Assembly: GCA_013289695.1 (NCBI GenBank)
Contig: JABCZK010000008.1
Span: 62,001-126,000 of the forward strand
Source: Acidobacteriota bacterium
GTDB taxonomy: Bacteria; Acidobacteriota; Terriglobia; Acidiferrales; UBA7541
DNA length: 64,000 nucleotides
Direction of reading: 5' to 3'
The position numbers and the translations under genes were made by a program. Shown here piece by piece: positions 37,552 to 47,346 of the stretch (positions are counted from its first letter, which is position 1; each line of letters starts with the position of its first letter). The notes below the pieces were generated by a model. That model saw only the letters and a list, made by a program, of their open reading frames with translations, was not told where the DNA came from and made no database searches.

Positions 37552-38229
37552 CTACAGCTTGCCTGCCAGATGCAAATTGTGCACGCCGCAGAAAATCGAA
37601 AACCCGGCACTTGCGGTCTGCGGCATCCACCAGAAACGCCGGAACAGCGGGTACTCGCTGCGTTGCATTTGCCGCGCCATCAAATCGAACAGCAGCGGAG
37701 CCACCTGCGTGGCCGCGTAGATCGCCGGCGAACCGGCGAAGGGCCGCAGCATTGGATTATCTTCCACGGCGCCGTGTCCCACGGCCTGGCGCGTCGAATA
37801 CGCGTCGAAAGCCGCCGCGCCGTGTTGCAACAGCGCCAGAGCCAGCCATTGGCGGCGCGAAGGTTGCGAGAACGCTTCCCTGAATTTGTTTTCTTTGGTG
37901 GAAGGTTCAGGAATGCGCACGGTCGAGAACGACCGCGCATCGCTGGACGTCTCGAAGGCCGCCGTCTTCAGCGCGCCCGAAAACTGGTTCTTGGAATTCT
38001 CACTGCTCAGCCGAACCTCGTCGAGGTTCATATGAGTGGAGAATGATTCGGTAGTCGAGGCGATGTAAACTTCCTCAACCGCAGCGGACGGATCTGAGCT
38101 CGCAGGGGCGCTCTCCTTGAAAGAGTTGACAGAGGCTGCGTGAGTCACAGGCATCTGAGCGCCAACCGCTTGAGCCGGTGGTGCAGAGAATTGAAGCTGG
38201 AACAAAAGCGCTGCTACGGCCAAAACCAT
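37552..38229 (-). CDS. Uncharacterised exported or membrane protein with PFAxSPAIYAAT motif (paralogue at 55685)
   Basis: This 225-residue protein has a signal peptide or anchor (VLAVAALLFQLQFSAPPAQA), a Ser/Glu-rich low-complexity linker to about residue 115, then a helical C-terminal domain with two or three hydrophobic helices. That domain includes VEDNPMLRPFAGSPAIYAATQVAPLLFDLMARQMQRS and FWWMPQTASAGFSIF. A shorter copy of the same domain occurs at 55685-56194. I recognise no named family. The ATG follows AGGAG by nine bases. The helices with the conserved Asn-Pro and Arg-Pro could form an inner membrane domain; no function is proposed. Confidence 0.65.
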   Translation of the reverse strand: MVLAVAALLFQLQFSAPPAQAVGAQMPVTHAASVNSFKESAPASSDPSAAVEEVYIASTTESFSTHMNLDEVRLSSENSKNQFSGALKTAAFETSSDARSFSTVRIPEPSTKENKFREAFSQPSRRQWLALALLQHGAAAFDAYSTRQAVGHGAVEDNPMLRPFAGSPAIYAATQVAPLLFDLMARQMQRSEYPLFRRFWWMPQTASAGFSIFCGVHNLHLAGKL

Positions 38230-38539
38230 GGAAGGGGGCTCCTGTAATCGCCTAGCGCGATACCGAAGTGCACGGGTAGGACCAAGTTGGGGCCGCAACT
38301 TATCCCTTTTATTTACAGCATCTTACGTCTGATGTGACGCGGTTTGCCTATCGCTTTGCAGCCGTGGAAAGGAAATCGCTTTCCCTCTACCAGTACTGCC
38401 GTTACCCAGCTAACTCCCTGAATCGCCTGAATCTAGTGCCGCCCGGTTCGCGGGACTTTCGCATTTGTCGCGCCGCGTTGTGGCTGATTTCGATGTAGAA
38501 TCCGCCGACTGTTTCGTGGCTGCGCTGCGTGGAGGAATC
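38230..38539. other. Divergent intergenic region, no gene
   Basis: This 310-bp gap separates the minus-strand membrane protein from the amidohydrolase. It holds a weak stem GGAAAG-gaaatcg-CTTTCC near 38367-38385 and a possible -10 hexamer TAGAAT (38496-38501), but I find no matching -35 at the right distance. Nothing else stands out. Confidence 0.3.
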
Positions 38540-39832
38540 ATGAAACGATTCTCTTTTTTGACTCTGTGGCTGGGGCTATGCGCGTGCGCATGGGCGGCCG
38601 ATCCTCCCGTTACATATGTCCGCGCCGGAAAGCTGCTCGACGTGCGCTCCGGGAAAATGCTGACGGATCAAGTCATCGTGATTCGCGGCGAAAAAATTGA
38701 GCGCGTAGCCGGCTCTGCGCAGGTACAAATTCCCGCGGGAGCCAGTGCCCTAGATCTGTCGCGCGCGACGGTGCTTCCCGGGTTGATTGATGCGCATACG
38801 CATCTTTTTCTCACGGGCGAAGACAACGGCCGCTACGACGAACAACTCCTCAAGGAATCCTGGCAATATCGCACCATCGAAGCCGTCGTGAACGCCAAGC
38901 GCGACCTGGATGCCGGATTCACTACGATGCGCGACGTGGAAACCGAAGGCGCAATGTACAGCGATGTGGACGTGCGCAACGCGATCAACCGCGGATTGAT
39001 TCCTGGCCCGCGCCTGCAAGTGGCGACGCGCGCAATTTCCACGACTGGCGGCTATCCGCTCGAGGGTTATTCGCCGGAAGTCACCGTGCCATCCGGCGCA
39101 CAGATCGTGGATAGCCCGGAGGAAGCCCGCAAGGCCGTGCGCGAACAAGTGAAATACGGCGCCGACCTGATAAAGATTTACGGGACGCACAAGTTTCATT
39201 TCACGGCTGACGGGAAAATGATGAGCATGCCAACTTTCACCCTGGAGGAAGTCCTTGCGATCGTGAACGAAGCGCACAGCGAAGGCCGAAAAGTGGCGTG
39301 CCACGCTTACGGTGGCGCGGGCCTGAAGAATTGCCTCGACGGCGGAGTAGATTCCATCGAGCACGGCCTGGATCTAGATGATGCAGCCGTCGCGGAAATG
39401 GTCGCCAAGGGAATTTGGCTGGTGCCTACGTTATACGTTTATGAAGGTTCAACGCGCGCCGAGGACGATGCCGCGAGCGGTGGAAAAGTCAGCCGCGCAA
39501 GTCTGCATGAGCCGAGTTTTCGGAAAGCACTGGCAGCCGGAGTAAAAATTGCTTTCGGCACCGACGTCGGACCGTTTCCACACGGCACCCAGGCTGTGGA
39601 ATTCGAGTACATGACGAAATTCGGGATGTCACCGCTCGCTGCGATTCAGTGCGCTACGACGCGCGCCGCCGAATTGATGGGCTGGTCCGATCAGGTGGGC
39701 GCGATTGCCCCTGGAACCTTCGCGGACATTATTGCCGTGGAAGGAAATCCGCTGGAGGACATCAAGCAGCTGGAACAGGTGAAATTCGTGATGAAGGGCG
39801 GGCAGGTGGTGCGCAACGATCTCACAAAATAG
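38540..39832 (+). CDS. Exported amidohydrolase (imidazolonepropionase/prolidase-like)
   Basis: This 430-residue protein starts with a signal peptide (MKRFSFLTLWLGLCACAWA) and has a metal-dependent amidohydrolase barrel. The motifs are HTH in GLIDAHTHLF, a probable carboxylated lysine in DLIKIYGTHK, the histidines of CHAYGG and SIEHG, and the metal-binding Asp of AFGTDVGPF. The family includes exported Xaa-Pro dipeptidases and imidazolonepropionase-like hydrolases; the substrate is unknown. The start follows GGAGGAATC, which excludes a 25-codon leader upstream. It is a single-gene unit ending 42 bp before hemL on the other strand. Confidence 0.88.
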   Translation: MKRFSFLTLWLGLCACAWAADPPVTYVRAGKLLDVRSGKMLTDQVIVIRGEKIERVAGSAQVQIPAGASALDLSRATVLPGLIDAHTHLFLTGEDNGRYDEQLLKESWQYRTIEAVVNAKRDLDAGFTTMRDVETEGAMYSDVDVRNAINRGLIPGPRLQVATRAISTTGGYPLEGYSPEVTVPSGAQIVDSPEEARKAVREQVKYGADLIKIYGTHKFHFTADGKMMSMPTFTLEEVLAIVNEAHSEGRKVACHAYGGAGLKNCLDGGVDSIEHGLDLDDAAVAEMVAKGIWLVPTLYVYEGSTRAEDDAASGGKVSRASLHEPSFRKALAAGVKIAFGTDVGPFPHGTQAVEFEYMTKFGMSPLAAIQCATTRAAELMGWSDQVGAIAPGTFADIIAVEGNPLEDIKQLEQVKFVMKGGQVVRNDLTK

Positions 39833-39874
39833 GCGCACGCAGATTCGCGCTTTGCTCTGCTGTCGTTCGGCGAG

Positions 39875-41221
39875 CTAGAGCTCCGCCAAGCTCTCCCGCG
39901 CTGCGGAGATGGTACGGTCAATGTCCGCGTCGGTGTGCGCGGCAGAGACGAACAGGGCTTCGTATTGCGAAGGCGGCAGAAAAATTCCGCGTTCGAGCAT
40001 TTCCTGAAAAAACTTCCCGAAACGCACTGTGTCGGATTTCTTCGCGTCGTCGTAGTTACGCACCGGCCGCTCGCAGAAAAATAGCGTCAGCAGCGAGCCC
40101 GCGACATTCACTTGCCCAGGAACGCCTGCTTTCTTCAGCGCATTGCGCAAACCTTCGGCCAAGCGCTGTGTTCTGCGATTCACGGCGTCGTAAAATCCCG
40201 GCGCTTCGAGCTTGGGCAGAGTGGCGAGGCCGGCGCGCATCGCCAGCGGATTGCCTGAAAGCGTGCCAGCCTGATAGACCGGACCCAGCGGCGCGACGCG
40301 TTCCATGATGTGCCGCTTACCTCCGTAGGCCGCCACCGGCATTCCGCCGCCGATAATTTTCCCCATCACCGTAAGATCCGGATCAATTCCGTAAACGCTT
40401 TGCGCGCCGCCATACGCCATGCGAAAACCGGTAATCACTTCGTCGAAAATCAGCAGCGCGCCTTCCCTCTTCGACATTTCGCGCAAAGCTTCCAGAAATC
40501 CCAGCGCAGGCGCCACCACTCCCATATTCGCGGCCACCGGTTCCACGATGATCGCCGCGACTTTGCCGGCGTGCTGGCGAAACAGCTTCTCGACGCCGGC
40601 CAGATCGTTGTACGGCGCGTTCAGCGTCAGCCTGGCGAAAGCTTCGGGGACTCCCGGACACGCAGCGATGCCCAGCGTCGCAAGCCCCGAACCCGCTTCG
40701 GAAAGAAATCCGTCGGAATGTCCGTGGTAACAGCCCTCGAACTTGATCACCAGGTCGCGCTCCGTGAATGCGCGCGCCAGGCGCGCCGCGGACATCGCCG
40801 CTTCCGTTCCCGAGCTTACAAAGCGCACCATCTCGACCGACGGAACCGCGCGCGTTATTTTTTCGCCCAGCTCAATTTCCAGCGGCGAGGTCATTCCGTA
40901 GCTCGTGCCGCGCCCGGCCTGATCGGAAACCGCTGCTACCACGTCCGGATGCGCGTGCCCCAAAATCAGCGCGCCCCAGGAGCACACGTAATCGAGGTAT
41001 TCGCGACCATCCACGTCGAAAAGCCGCGTGCCCTGCGCGTAATCGATTACGAGCGGCGTACCACCCACGGCGCGAAATGCGCGCACCGGGCTATCCACAC
41101 CGCCGACTAGTGTTTTCTTCCCACGCTCGAAAAGCTCCGTGGAACGTGGGCGCGCGTTGGCCGTTGCTGAGGCGACGCCGCCGTTTTTTTCTTTCGCGCT
41201 TTTTACCGTCTCGCTCGCCAT
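39875..41221 (-). CDS. hemL: Glutamate-1-semialdehyde 2,1-aminomutase
   Basis: This 448-residue class III PLP enzyme carries the HemL features: RFVSSGTEAAMSAARLARA, FEGCYHGHSDGFLSEAGSG, FDEVITGFRMAYGGAQ and the PLP lysine Lys288 in VMGKIIGGGMPVAAYGG. It converts glutamate-1-semialdehyde to 5-aminolevulinate. A 25-residue Ala/Lys/Glu-rich extension precedes the conserved domain. The ATG at 41221 is favoured over a GTG five codons upstream. It is the last gene of the minus-strand heme operon, 33 bp after hemB. Confidence 0.95.
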   Translation of the reverse strand: MASETVKSAKEKNGGVASATANARPRSTELFERGKKTLVGGVDSPVRAFRAVGGTPLVIDYAQGTRLFDVDGREYLDYVCSWGALILGHAHPDVVAAVSDQAGRGTSYGMTSPLEIELGEKITRAVPSVEMVRFVSSGTEAAMSAARLARAFTERDLVIKFEGCYHGHSDGFLSEAGSGLATLGIAACPGVPEAFARLTLNAPYNDLAGVEKLFRQHAGKVAAIIVEPVAANMGVVAPALGFLEALREMSKREGALLIFDEVITGFRMAYGGAQSVYGIDPDLTVMGKIIGGGMPVAAYGGKRHIMERVAPLGPVYQAGTLSGNPLAMRAGLATLPKLEAPGFYDAVNRRTQRLAEGLRNALKKAGVPGQVNVAGSLLTLFFCERPVRNYDDAKKSDTVRFGKFFQEMLERGIFLPPSQYEALFVSAAHTDADIDRTISAARESLAEL

Positions 41222-41254
41222 GTTTCCCCGTGGCACTCTTAACGTACGTTCAAC

Positions 41255-42232
41255 TTAACAGTTCTTCAGCCAACGTGCTGCGTCTTTAGCGTGATACGTC
41301 AGAATAATATCGGCGCCGGCCCGCTGAATCGCAGTGAGAATCTCCAGCACCACGCGCTTTTCATCAATCCAGCCATTGCGCGCCGCCGCTTTCACCATCG
41401 AATATTCCCCGCTCACGTTGTATGCGCCGAGCGGCACATCGAATCGTTCGCGCACGCGTTGCACTACGTCCAGATAAGGCAGCGCCGGCTTCACCATAAT
41501 AATGTCCGCGCCTTCCTCCAGGTCCAGCGCCACTTCGCGCAACGCTTCGCGCGCATTCGCCGGATCCATCTGGTAGCTGCGGCGGTCTCCCGATTGCGGG
41601 CTTGACTGAGCCGCCTCGCGGAATGGCCCGTAAAAACTGGAACAATATTTCGCAGCGTAGGAAAGTATCGCCACATCCTCGAAATTATTTTCATCCAACC
41701 GCTGCCGGATCGCTGCCACGCGCCCATCCATCATGTCCGAAGGCGCCACCAGATCCGCTCCGGCGCGCGCGTGCGAGAGCGCCGCATCGGCCAGCAGCAC
41801 CAGGGTGGGGTCGTTTAGAACGTCGCCATCTTTCATCACGCCGCAATGGCCGTGGCTGGTGTATTCGCACAAGCAGACATCGGCAATCACCAACAAATTC
41901 AGCTTGGCTTTGCGGATCGCTTCAATCGCGCGCTGCACTGCGCCATGCGCGTCGGCGGCTTCGCTGCCCAATTCGTCCTTATGTTCCGGCAGACCAAACA
42001 AAATCACGGCGGGAATTCCCAGGCCAGCGACCTCGCGGCATTCTTCCACAATCTGATCCACGGATTGCTGGTAGATGCCCGGCATCGAACTGACTTCCTT
42101 GCGCACGTTCGTACCGGGGCAGGCGAACATCGGATACACCATGCCGCTCGCGCTCAAGCGCGTTTCGCGCACGAACCCGCGCAAAGCCTCGTTGCGCCGC
42201 AAACGCCGCGGCCGGTGGATGGGAAATGTCAC
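41255..42232 (-). CDS. hemB: Delta-aminolevulinate dehydratase (porphobilinogen synthase)
   Basis: The 325-residue enzyme has the zinc-binding cysteines of [15 protein letters not shown] (Cys120, 122, 130) and the Schiff-base lysine in [11 protein letters not shown]. It joins two 5-aminolevulinate molecules into porphobilinogen in the cytoplasm. It is the zinc-using type, not the magnesium type. It lies between hemD (14 bp) and hemL. Confidence 0.97.
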   Translation of the reverse strand: MTFPIHRPRRLRRNEALRGFVRETRLSASGMVYPMFACPGTNVRKEVSSMPGIYQQSVDQIVEECREVAGLGIPAVILFGLPEHKDELGSEAADAHGAVQRAIEAIRKAKLNLLVIADVCLCEYTSHGHCGVMKDGDVLNDPTLVLLADAALSHARAGADLVAPSDMMDGRVAAIRQRLDENNFEDVAILSYAAKYCSSFYGPFREAAQSSPQSGDRRSYQMDPANAREALREVALDLEEGADIIMVKPALPYLDVVQRVRERFDVPLGAYNVSGEYSMVKAAARNGWIDEKRVVLEILTAIQRAGADIILTYHAKDAARWLKNC

Positions 42233-42246
42233 GCGTTCCTCACGAT

Positions 42247-43053
42247 TTATTTTTGCCGCTGGAAATACTTCGCGATCGCGTCGGCCAAGCCCGCAGAAGA
42301 CGAATCATTCGCTTCAATCGCTACGCGCGCGCCGGCTTCGCGCAATGCCCGCGTGGTGGTGGAACCGATCGTGGCGAATTGTACGCGTTCGGAAAGCCTG
42401 GCTAATTCCGCGGGCGGCACGAACGCCGCCAGATTGTGATATGCCGAAGGGCTGGCGAAAACAATCGCCGCAATTTCCGCCTTCCGCAAAGCGCCGAGAA
42501 TTTCCGCATCGAGCGATTCGGGCCGCAACGTGCGATATGCCACCACTTCCTTCACCTGCGCGCCGGCTTCGCGCAAAGCGTCAGGCAAACGATCGTCCAC
42601 GCGATCGCTGCGCGGCAATAGCACGCGCTTTCCGGCCAGCTGATCGCGCAACTCCGCGGCCAGCGATTCACCGGTCTGCGTTTGCGCCACATAATCCACG
42701 CGCACATCCAGATTCCGCGCCGCCTGCGCCGTCGCCACGCCCACAGCGGCGATCTTGGGCCGCGGCGGCTGCACCGGCTGCACGTGCGTCAATTCACAGG
42801 CGCGCAGAAAAACAAAGCGCACCGCGTTCTGGCTGGTGAAAAGAATCCAGTCGAGATCCTTTTTGTTGCGCAGCGCCGCATCTAGCTCGGTCGAATCTTC
42901 CGGCGGCGCAAAACTCACCGTGGGCATCAGCAGCACTTGCGCGCCCAGATTTTCCAGCGCGTCCACCAGTTCCTGCGATTGCTCCTCCGCGCGCGTCACC
43001 ACCACGCGCTTGCCCGCGAGAGGTTCGCCGGGATGTTTTTCTGGACGAAACAT
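42247..43053 (-). CDS. hemD: Uroporphyrinogen-III synthase
   Basis: The 268-residue protein shows the two-domain HemD layout. The opening is [31 protein letters not shown], then [22 protein letters not shown], and in the second half [24 protein letters not shown] and [11 protein letters not shown]. It cyclises hydroxymethylbilane to uroporphyrinogen III. The ATG begins four bases after the hemC stop; a TTG 18 bases upstream overlaps hemC and is an alternative. HemD sequences diverge greatly, but position and motifs agree. Confidence 0.92.
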   Translation of the reverse strand: MFRPEKHPGEPLAGKRVVVTRAEEQSQELVDALENLGAQVLLMPTVSFAPPEDSTELDAALRNKKDLDWILFTSQNAVRFVFLRACELTHVQPVQPPRPKIAAVGVATAQAARNLDVRVDYVAQTQTGESLAAELRDQLAGKRVLLPRSDRVDDRLPDALREAGAQVKEVVAYRTLRPESLDAEILGALRKAEIAAIVFASPSAYHNLAAFVPPAELARLSERVQFATIGSTTTRALREAGARVAIEANDSSSAGLADAIAKYFQRQK

Positions 43054-43057
43054 TCTG

Positions 43058-43999
43058 TCAGGCTTGTCCAACGGACCTTCCCACCATTTGCAGCAGCCGG
43101 TCGGCGCCGGCCAGCAGCAGTTCCGCCGCTACTTCGCGTCCTAGATTCTCAGCATCGGCGGCAGAGTTGCAAACTTTTTCCGCGCGCCAGCGAATCGCTT
43201 GCGCGCCATCTTCGGAAAGCACGCAGGCATCCAGCACCATCGCACCACCTGCGACGCGAGCCCACGCGCCCAGCGGCAAACGGCAACCGCCCTGCACTTC
43301 GGCGAGCAGCGCGCGCTCCGCCTTTACCGCCCGCATCGTATCCTGATCCATCAAGATGTCCAAAACCTTGAACTCCTCGCGGCGCGGCTCGCAAAATTCC
43401 ACTCCTAGCGCGCCTTGCCCCACCGCAGGCAGCATCACCTCCGGCGAAAGCACTTCCGTGATCCGCGACGACAATCCCAGGCGATCAACGCCCGCCTTGG
43501 CCAGCACGATTGCATCGTATTCGCCCGCGGCAACCTTGCGCAGGCGCGTGTCGACGTTGCCGCGCAGCTCGGCTATCTGAAAATCCGGCCGGAACGCTCG
43601 CAGTTGCGACGCGCGCCGCAAACTGCTGGTGCCAATGCGCGCGCCGTGTGGCAATCGCGCGAGCGTCTCGCCACGAACCGAAACCAGCGCATCGCGCGGA
43701 TCTTCGCGCTTGAAAACCGTGGCGATCCGGCAAACGCCGGAAAACTCCGTCGGCACATCTTTCATGCTGTGCACGGCCAGGTCCGCGCGCCCATCCAGCA
43801 ACGAATCTTCCAGCTCCTTCGTGAAAATTCCGATCACGCCGATTTGTTGCGCCGGCACGGCCACATTCTGATCGCCAGACGTTTTGATCACCACAATCTG
43901 CGCGTCCAGGCCGCATGTCTTCTGCAGCGCGTCGCGAAAGTGATTGGCCTGCCACAACGCCAGCGCGCTGCCGCGCGTCCCAATGCGCAGCGGCTTCAC
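43058..43999 (-). CDS. hemC: Porphobilinogen deaminase (hydroxymethylbilane synthase)
   Basis: The 313-residue enzyme has RIGTRGSALALWQA at the start, DLAVHSMKDVPT, GTSSLRRASQL and the dipyrromethane-attaching Cys239 in VQGGCRLPLGAWA. It polymerises four porphobilinogens. Its GTG start overlaps the hemA stop codon (GTGA), and hemD starts right after it, so the three proteins are made together. Confidence 0.97.
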   Translation of the reverse strand: MKPLRIGTRGSALALWQANHFRDALQKTCGLDAQIVVIKTSGDQNVAVPAQQIGVIGIFTKELEDSLLDGRADLAVHSMKDVPTEFSGVCRIATVFKREDPRDALVSVRGETLARLPHGARIGTSSLRRASQLRAFRPDFQIAELRGNVDTRLRKVAAGEYDAIVLAKAGVDRLGLSSRITEVLSPEVMLPAVGQGALGVEFCEPRREEFKVLDILMDQDTMRAVKAERALLAEVQGGCRLPLGAWARVAGGAMVLDACVLSEDGAQAIRWRAEKVCNSAADAENLGREVAAELLLAGADRLLQMVGRSVGQA

Positions 44000-45315
44000 T
44001 TTTTCCCCGCGTCGAGCCCGAATAAGTGACGAATGGCCTCAAGCCCCGCCAGGCGCCCGCGCATTCCCCGCCCATGTTGCAATTTCTGCTGGGGCTCTTC
44101 CAGCAGCCGCTCGATCAATTCCTCGGTGATGCGTGCGATGCGGTCGCGCTCCTGCGGAGTCACGTCATCCATTTCCTTCAGCTTCTCACGTATCACCATT
44201 TCGCGGTGCAAATGAAACTGCTCGCGTAGGTCGTTGACGATGGACCCGGCTTCCAACGCCCCGCGCCACGCTTCGAATTTATCAATGTGCTCGGCGATGA
44301 TCGCTTCGGCGCGCGGTATTTCCGATTCACGCGCTTTCTTGTTCTGCTCGACGATTTCGCCCAGGTCATCAATATTGTAAAGATACAGATTGTAAAGTCC
44401 CGCGGCGGGTTCCGCCACATTGCGCGGCACTCCCAAATCAACCACAAAAACGGGCTTTCCCGATCGCGCCGCGATGGCTCGCTCCAAAAGTTCGCGCGTC
44501 AGGACCGGCCCCGTCGCGCTCACCGACGTCACGATAATATCCGGCACGCCCAACACCGCTTCCAGCGATTCCCACGCCACAGCCTCGCCGCCTACACGCT
44601 GAGCCAGCTCTGCCGCGCGGTCGAACGAGCGATTGATCACGCGCAAATTTCCGATCCCGCGATTGCGCATGTGCTCGACCACTTGTTCCGCAACCGCTCC
44701 CGCGCCTAGGATGAGCGCCGAATGACCTTTCAAATTGCCGAAAACTCTTTCGGCAAGTTTCACTCCTGCCAGCGCCACAGACATCGGCCGCGCGCCTACT
44801 TCCGTCTCGCTGCGCACGCGCTTGCCCACTTCCAGCGCGCCCTGAAAAATACGATTCAGGACCGGCCCGGTCGCGCCGTGATCGAGCGCCTGATTGTAGG
44901 CCGTCCGCAGCTGCCCCAGAATTTCCGCTTCGCCCAGCAGCATGGAATCCAGGCCCGCCGCGACGCGAAATAGATGGCGCACCGCATCCGGCCCGGCCCA
45001 GCGATAAAAACGGCCTTTCAATTCGTCCAGCGGAATTTTGTGGAACGAAGTGAAATATTCCTCCATCGCCTCTGCAGTGGAGGGCGCAAAATCTCCAGGC
45101 ACGCCATACAGTTCGCTGCGATTACAGGTGGAAACGACCACCGCCTCTTCCAGGATTCCGCGTTCCTTCAATTCGTCCGCGGCCTGCAAAGCCTGCTGCG
45201 AAGTGAACGCAATCCGCTCGCGCAACTCCACCGGCGCGGTGCGGTGATTGCAGCCAATCAGCGCGACTTGAATGCGGATTGCGCCGGCGCGGCTTGGGTT
45301 GGTGGCAGTGGGCAT
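43996..45315 (-). CDS. hemA: Glutamyl-tRNA reductase
   Basis: The 439-residue enzyme carries GCNHRTAPVELRERIAF near the N-terminus, catalytic Cys64 in VVSTCNRSELYG, the NADPH-binding motif ALILGAGAVAEQVVEHM and the C-terminal dimerisation helix. It reduces glutamyl-tRNA to glutamate-1-semialdehyde, the first step of C5-type heme synthesis. The ATG overlaps the stop of the ccsA/hemX-like gene (TGATG). A longer open frame upstream lies entirely inside that gene and is not used. Confidence 0.96.
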   Translation of the reverse strand: MPTATNPSRAGAIRIQVALIGCNHRTAPVELRERIAFTSQQALQAADELKERGILEEAVVVSTCNRSELYGVPGDFAPSTAEAMEEYFTSFHKIPLDELKGRFYRWAGPDAVRHLFRVAAGLDSMLLGEAEILGQLRTAYNQALDHGATGPVLNRIFQGALEVGKRVRSETEVGARPMSVALAGVKLAERVFGNLKGHSALILGAGAVAEQVVEHMRNRGIGNLRVINRSFDRAAELAQRVGGEAVAWESLEAVLGVPDIIVTSVSATGPVLTRELLERAIAARSGKPVFVVDLGVPRNVAEPAAGLYNLYLYNIDDLGEIVEQNKKARESEIPRAEAIIAEHIDKFEAWRGALEAGSIVNDLREQFHLHREMVIREKLKEMDDVTPQERDRIARITEELIERLLEEPQQKLQHGRGMRGRLAGLEAIRHLFGLDAGKK

Positions 45316-46157
45316 CAGAGGAACCGGTGAAACTTCGTGAGATACAAATTTACGAACGTGTAGCTGAAAAGCACGATCACGAAATTCAACGCGCAAAGCA
45401 ACGCCGCGCGCGCGCCGCGCCAGTTCGCGTTGCGCGAAAGCAACAGGTACGCCGCGTACACGCCCAGAATCGCCAGCGTAACAATCACCTTCGGATCTCC
45501 GAACGAATAACTGCCGCTCAGCCGGTGTTCCCAGGTCAATCCCATCGCCACGCCAAAAATCAGCGCGACCACACCCACGTACACGCTGCTGCGCGCCATG
45601 CGCTCCAGCACGTCCAGCGCCGGAAAACGCCAGAATGCGACGCTCAGCCGCCGCGAGCGCAGCACGCGGTCCTGCACCAGATAAATCACGCTCAGCACAA
45701 ATGAAAGCGCAAACGCCGCATAGGCCCAGGTATTCAGCGTCACATGAAATGCAAAGATTGCTCCGCGCGGAACAGAAGGCACGGGCAGCGAGCGCGGCGT
45801 GAGCAACCCCAGCAGCACAATCCAGCACACCAGCAGCAACGTGACGAATGCTCCCACCGAGCGCTGCCGGTGAAACAATTCCAGTCCTAAATAAGTGATA
45901 CCGAGCAGCCACGCAAACAGCGACATCGAACCATACAAATCATCGTAAGGCACCGTATGTAGCGCGAGTGACCGCTGGTACAGCGACAAATACTGCACGA
46001 AGATTCCGCCAGCGAGGAGCAACGACGCCAGCCGCCCCACCCCAATATTGGGCGCGGATAAATTTCGGGCGTAGCAGATAAAGCTCGCCACGTAGAGTGC
46101 CAGGCTCAGATAGCCCAGATGATTTGGCATGAAGCGCGAAAACTCCCCGAATTGCAT
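45315..46157 (-). CDS. Cytochrome c assembly (CcsA/HemX)-family membrane protein
   Basis: The 280-residue protein has eight predicted transmembrane helices and follows the CcsA/HemX pattern: LHTVPYDDLYGSMSLFAWLLGITYLGLE, a histidine in FAFHVTLNTWAYAAFALSF and a C-terminal GLTWEHRLSGSYSFGDPKVIV. In Bacillus HemX sits beside hemA and influences its level; CcsA-type relatives export heme. The promoter hexamer TATAAT lies on its strand at 46167-46162, so the first ATG would be almost leaderless; the Met at 46130 may be the true start. The stop overlaps hemA. Confidence 0.83.
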   Translation of the reverse strand: MQFGEFSRFMPNHLGYLSLALYVASFICYARNLSAPNIGVGRLASLLLAGGIFVQYLSLYQRSLALHTVPYDDLYGSMSLFAWLLGITYLGLELFHRQRSVGAFVTLLLVCWIVLLGLLTPRSLPVPSVPRGAIFAFHVTLNTWAYAAFALSFVLSVIYLVQDRVLRSRRLSVAFWRFPALDVLERMARSSVYVGVVALIFGVAMGLTWEHRLSGSYSFGDPKVIVTLAILGVYAAYLLLSRNANWRGARAALLCALNFVIVLFSYTFVNLYLTKFHRFL

Positions 46158-46246
46158 GTCAATTATAACGCCGAAAGCGCCCCGGCGTGGAACGCCCGCC
46201 CCAGCGTGCGGCCCCTAACTCCTTCTGCTATCATTACACGGAAGCT
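46158..46246. promoter_or_regulatory. Divergent promoter region between the two heme operons
   Basis: Only 89 bp separate the arms. TATAAT faces the ccsA/hemX-like gene (46167-46162), and TATCAT (46229-46234) faces hemE 12 bp before its ATG. I found no good -35 hexamer for either. If both -10 boxes are used, the transcripts have very short leaders. Confidence 0.4.
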
Positions 46247-47317
46247 ATGACTCCTGCAGAAAACCGTAAGCAACTCTTTTTGCGCGCGTGCCGCTTTGAG
46301 CCGGTGGAACGCGTTCCGGTCTGGATCATGCGTCAGGCCGGCCGCTATCTGCCTGAATATCAGGCCGTGCGCAAAAACCACACGTTTTTGCAGATTTGCA
46401 AGACGCCGGAAGTCGCCGCGCAAGTTTCGTTGCAGCCTTTCCGCATTCTCGGCGTGGACGCAGTCATCGTCTTCTCGGACATTTTGATCGTCGCCGAAGC
46501 CATGGGCCTGCCGCTGGAAGTGCCGGATTCCGGGCCGATCCTCTCGAATCCCGTGCGCGATTTGGCCGCGGTGCGCCGCCTGCGCGATTTTGATCCAGAG
46601 CGCGAAACGCGCTTTGTCGGCGACGCCATCCGCGCCATTTGCAAGGAGGCAGGGCCGGATGTGCCGGTGATCGGATTCGCCGCTGCTCCCTGGACGCTTG
46701 CTTGCTACATGATCGAAGGTCAAACGCGCGGCGACATATCGCGCGCGAAGGAAATGCTGCGCAGCGAACCACAGATGCTTCGCGCGCTGCTCGAACGCAT
46801 CGCGCGTGCGACGGCGCAATATCTGAAATCGCAGATTGCCGCGGGCGCCGCCGTGATTCAGCTTTTCGACACCTGGGCTGGAGAACTGAGCCGCGCCGAC
46901 TACGAAGGCTTCGAGCTTCCCGCGACGAAAATTGTCTACGATTTGCTCGGTCATCCGGAAGTGCCAAAGATCTTGTTCGCAAAAGGCTCAGCGCATTTGC
47001 TGGAAAGCCTGCCTGGATCCGGCGCGGACATAATTAGCGTGGATTGGCGCACCGATCTGGCAGAAGCGCGGGCGACTTTCGATCGAAAGGCGGGTCGCAA
47101 GTTGGCGCTGCAGGGGAACGTGGACCCGAACATTCTGCTGGGCTCCGAAAAATCCGTGCGCGAAGCCGCGCAAGCCGCCGTGGAAAAAACCGGCGGCGTC
47201 GGCCACATTCTGAATCTCGGCCACGGAATTCTGCCGACGACTCCAGTGGAAAACGCCAAGGCCTTCGTCGAGGCAGGACAATCAGCACGAGTTCCGGCAC
47301 GTGCCGGGATAGCTTAG
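46247..47317 (+). CDS. hemE: Uroporphyrinogen decarboxylase
   Basis: The 356-residue enzyme has the HemE signatures PVWIMRQAGRYLPEY and the C-terminal NLGHGILPTTPVENAKAFVE. It decarboxylates uroporphyrinogen III to coproporphyrinogen III. The ATG at 46247 was chosen over a start 20 codons earlier, since family members begin close to it. The C-terminus is slightly longer than most, with SARVPARAGIA covering a 14-bp DNA palindrome CCGGCACGTGCCGG (47294-47307). It is the first gene of the plus heme arm. Confidence 0.97.
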   Translation: MTPAENRKQLFLRACRFEPVERVPVWIMRQAGRYLPEYQAVRKNHTFLQICKTPEVAAQVSLQPFRILGVDAVIVFSDILIVAEAMGLPLEVPDSGPILSNPVRDLAAVRRLRDFDPERETRFVGDAIRAICKEAGPDVPVIGFAAAPWTLACYMIEGQTRGDISRAKEMLRSEPQMLRALLERIARATAQYLKSQIAAGAAVIQLFDTWAGELSRADYEGFELPATKIVYDLLGHPEVPKILFAKGSAHLLESLPGSGADIISVDWRTDLAEARATFDRKAGRKLALQGNVDPNILLGSEKSVREAAQAAVEKTGGVGHILNLGHGILPTTPVENAKAFVEAGQSARVPARAGIA

Positions 47318-47346
47318 CCGTCGGAAGCGCGACAAGAGACGTAATA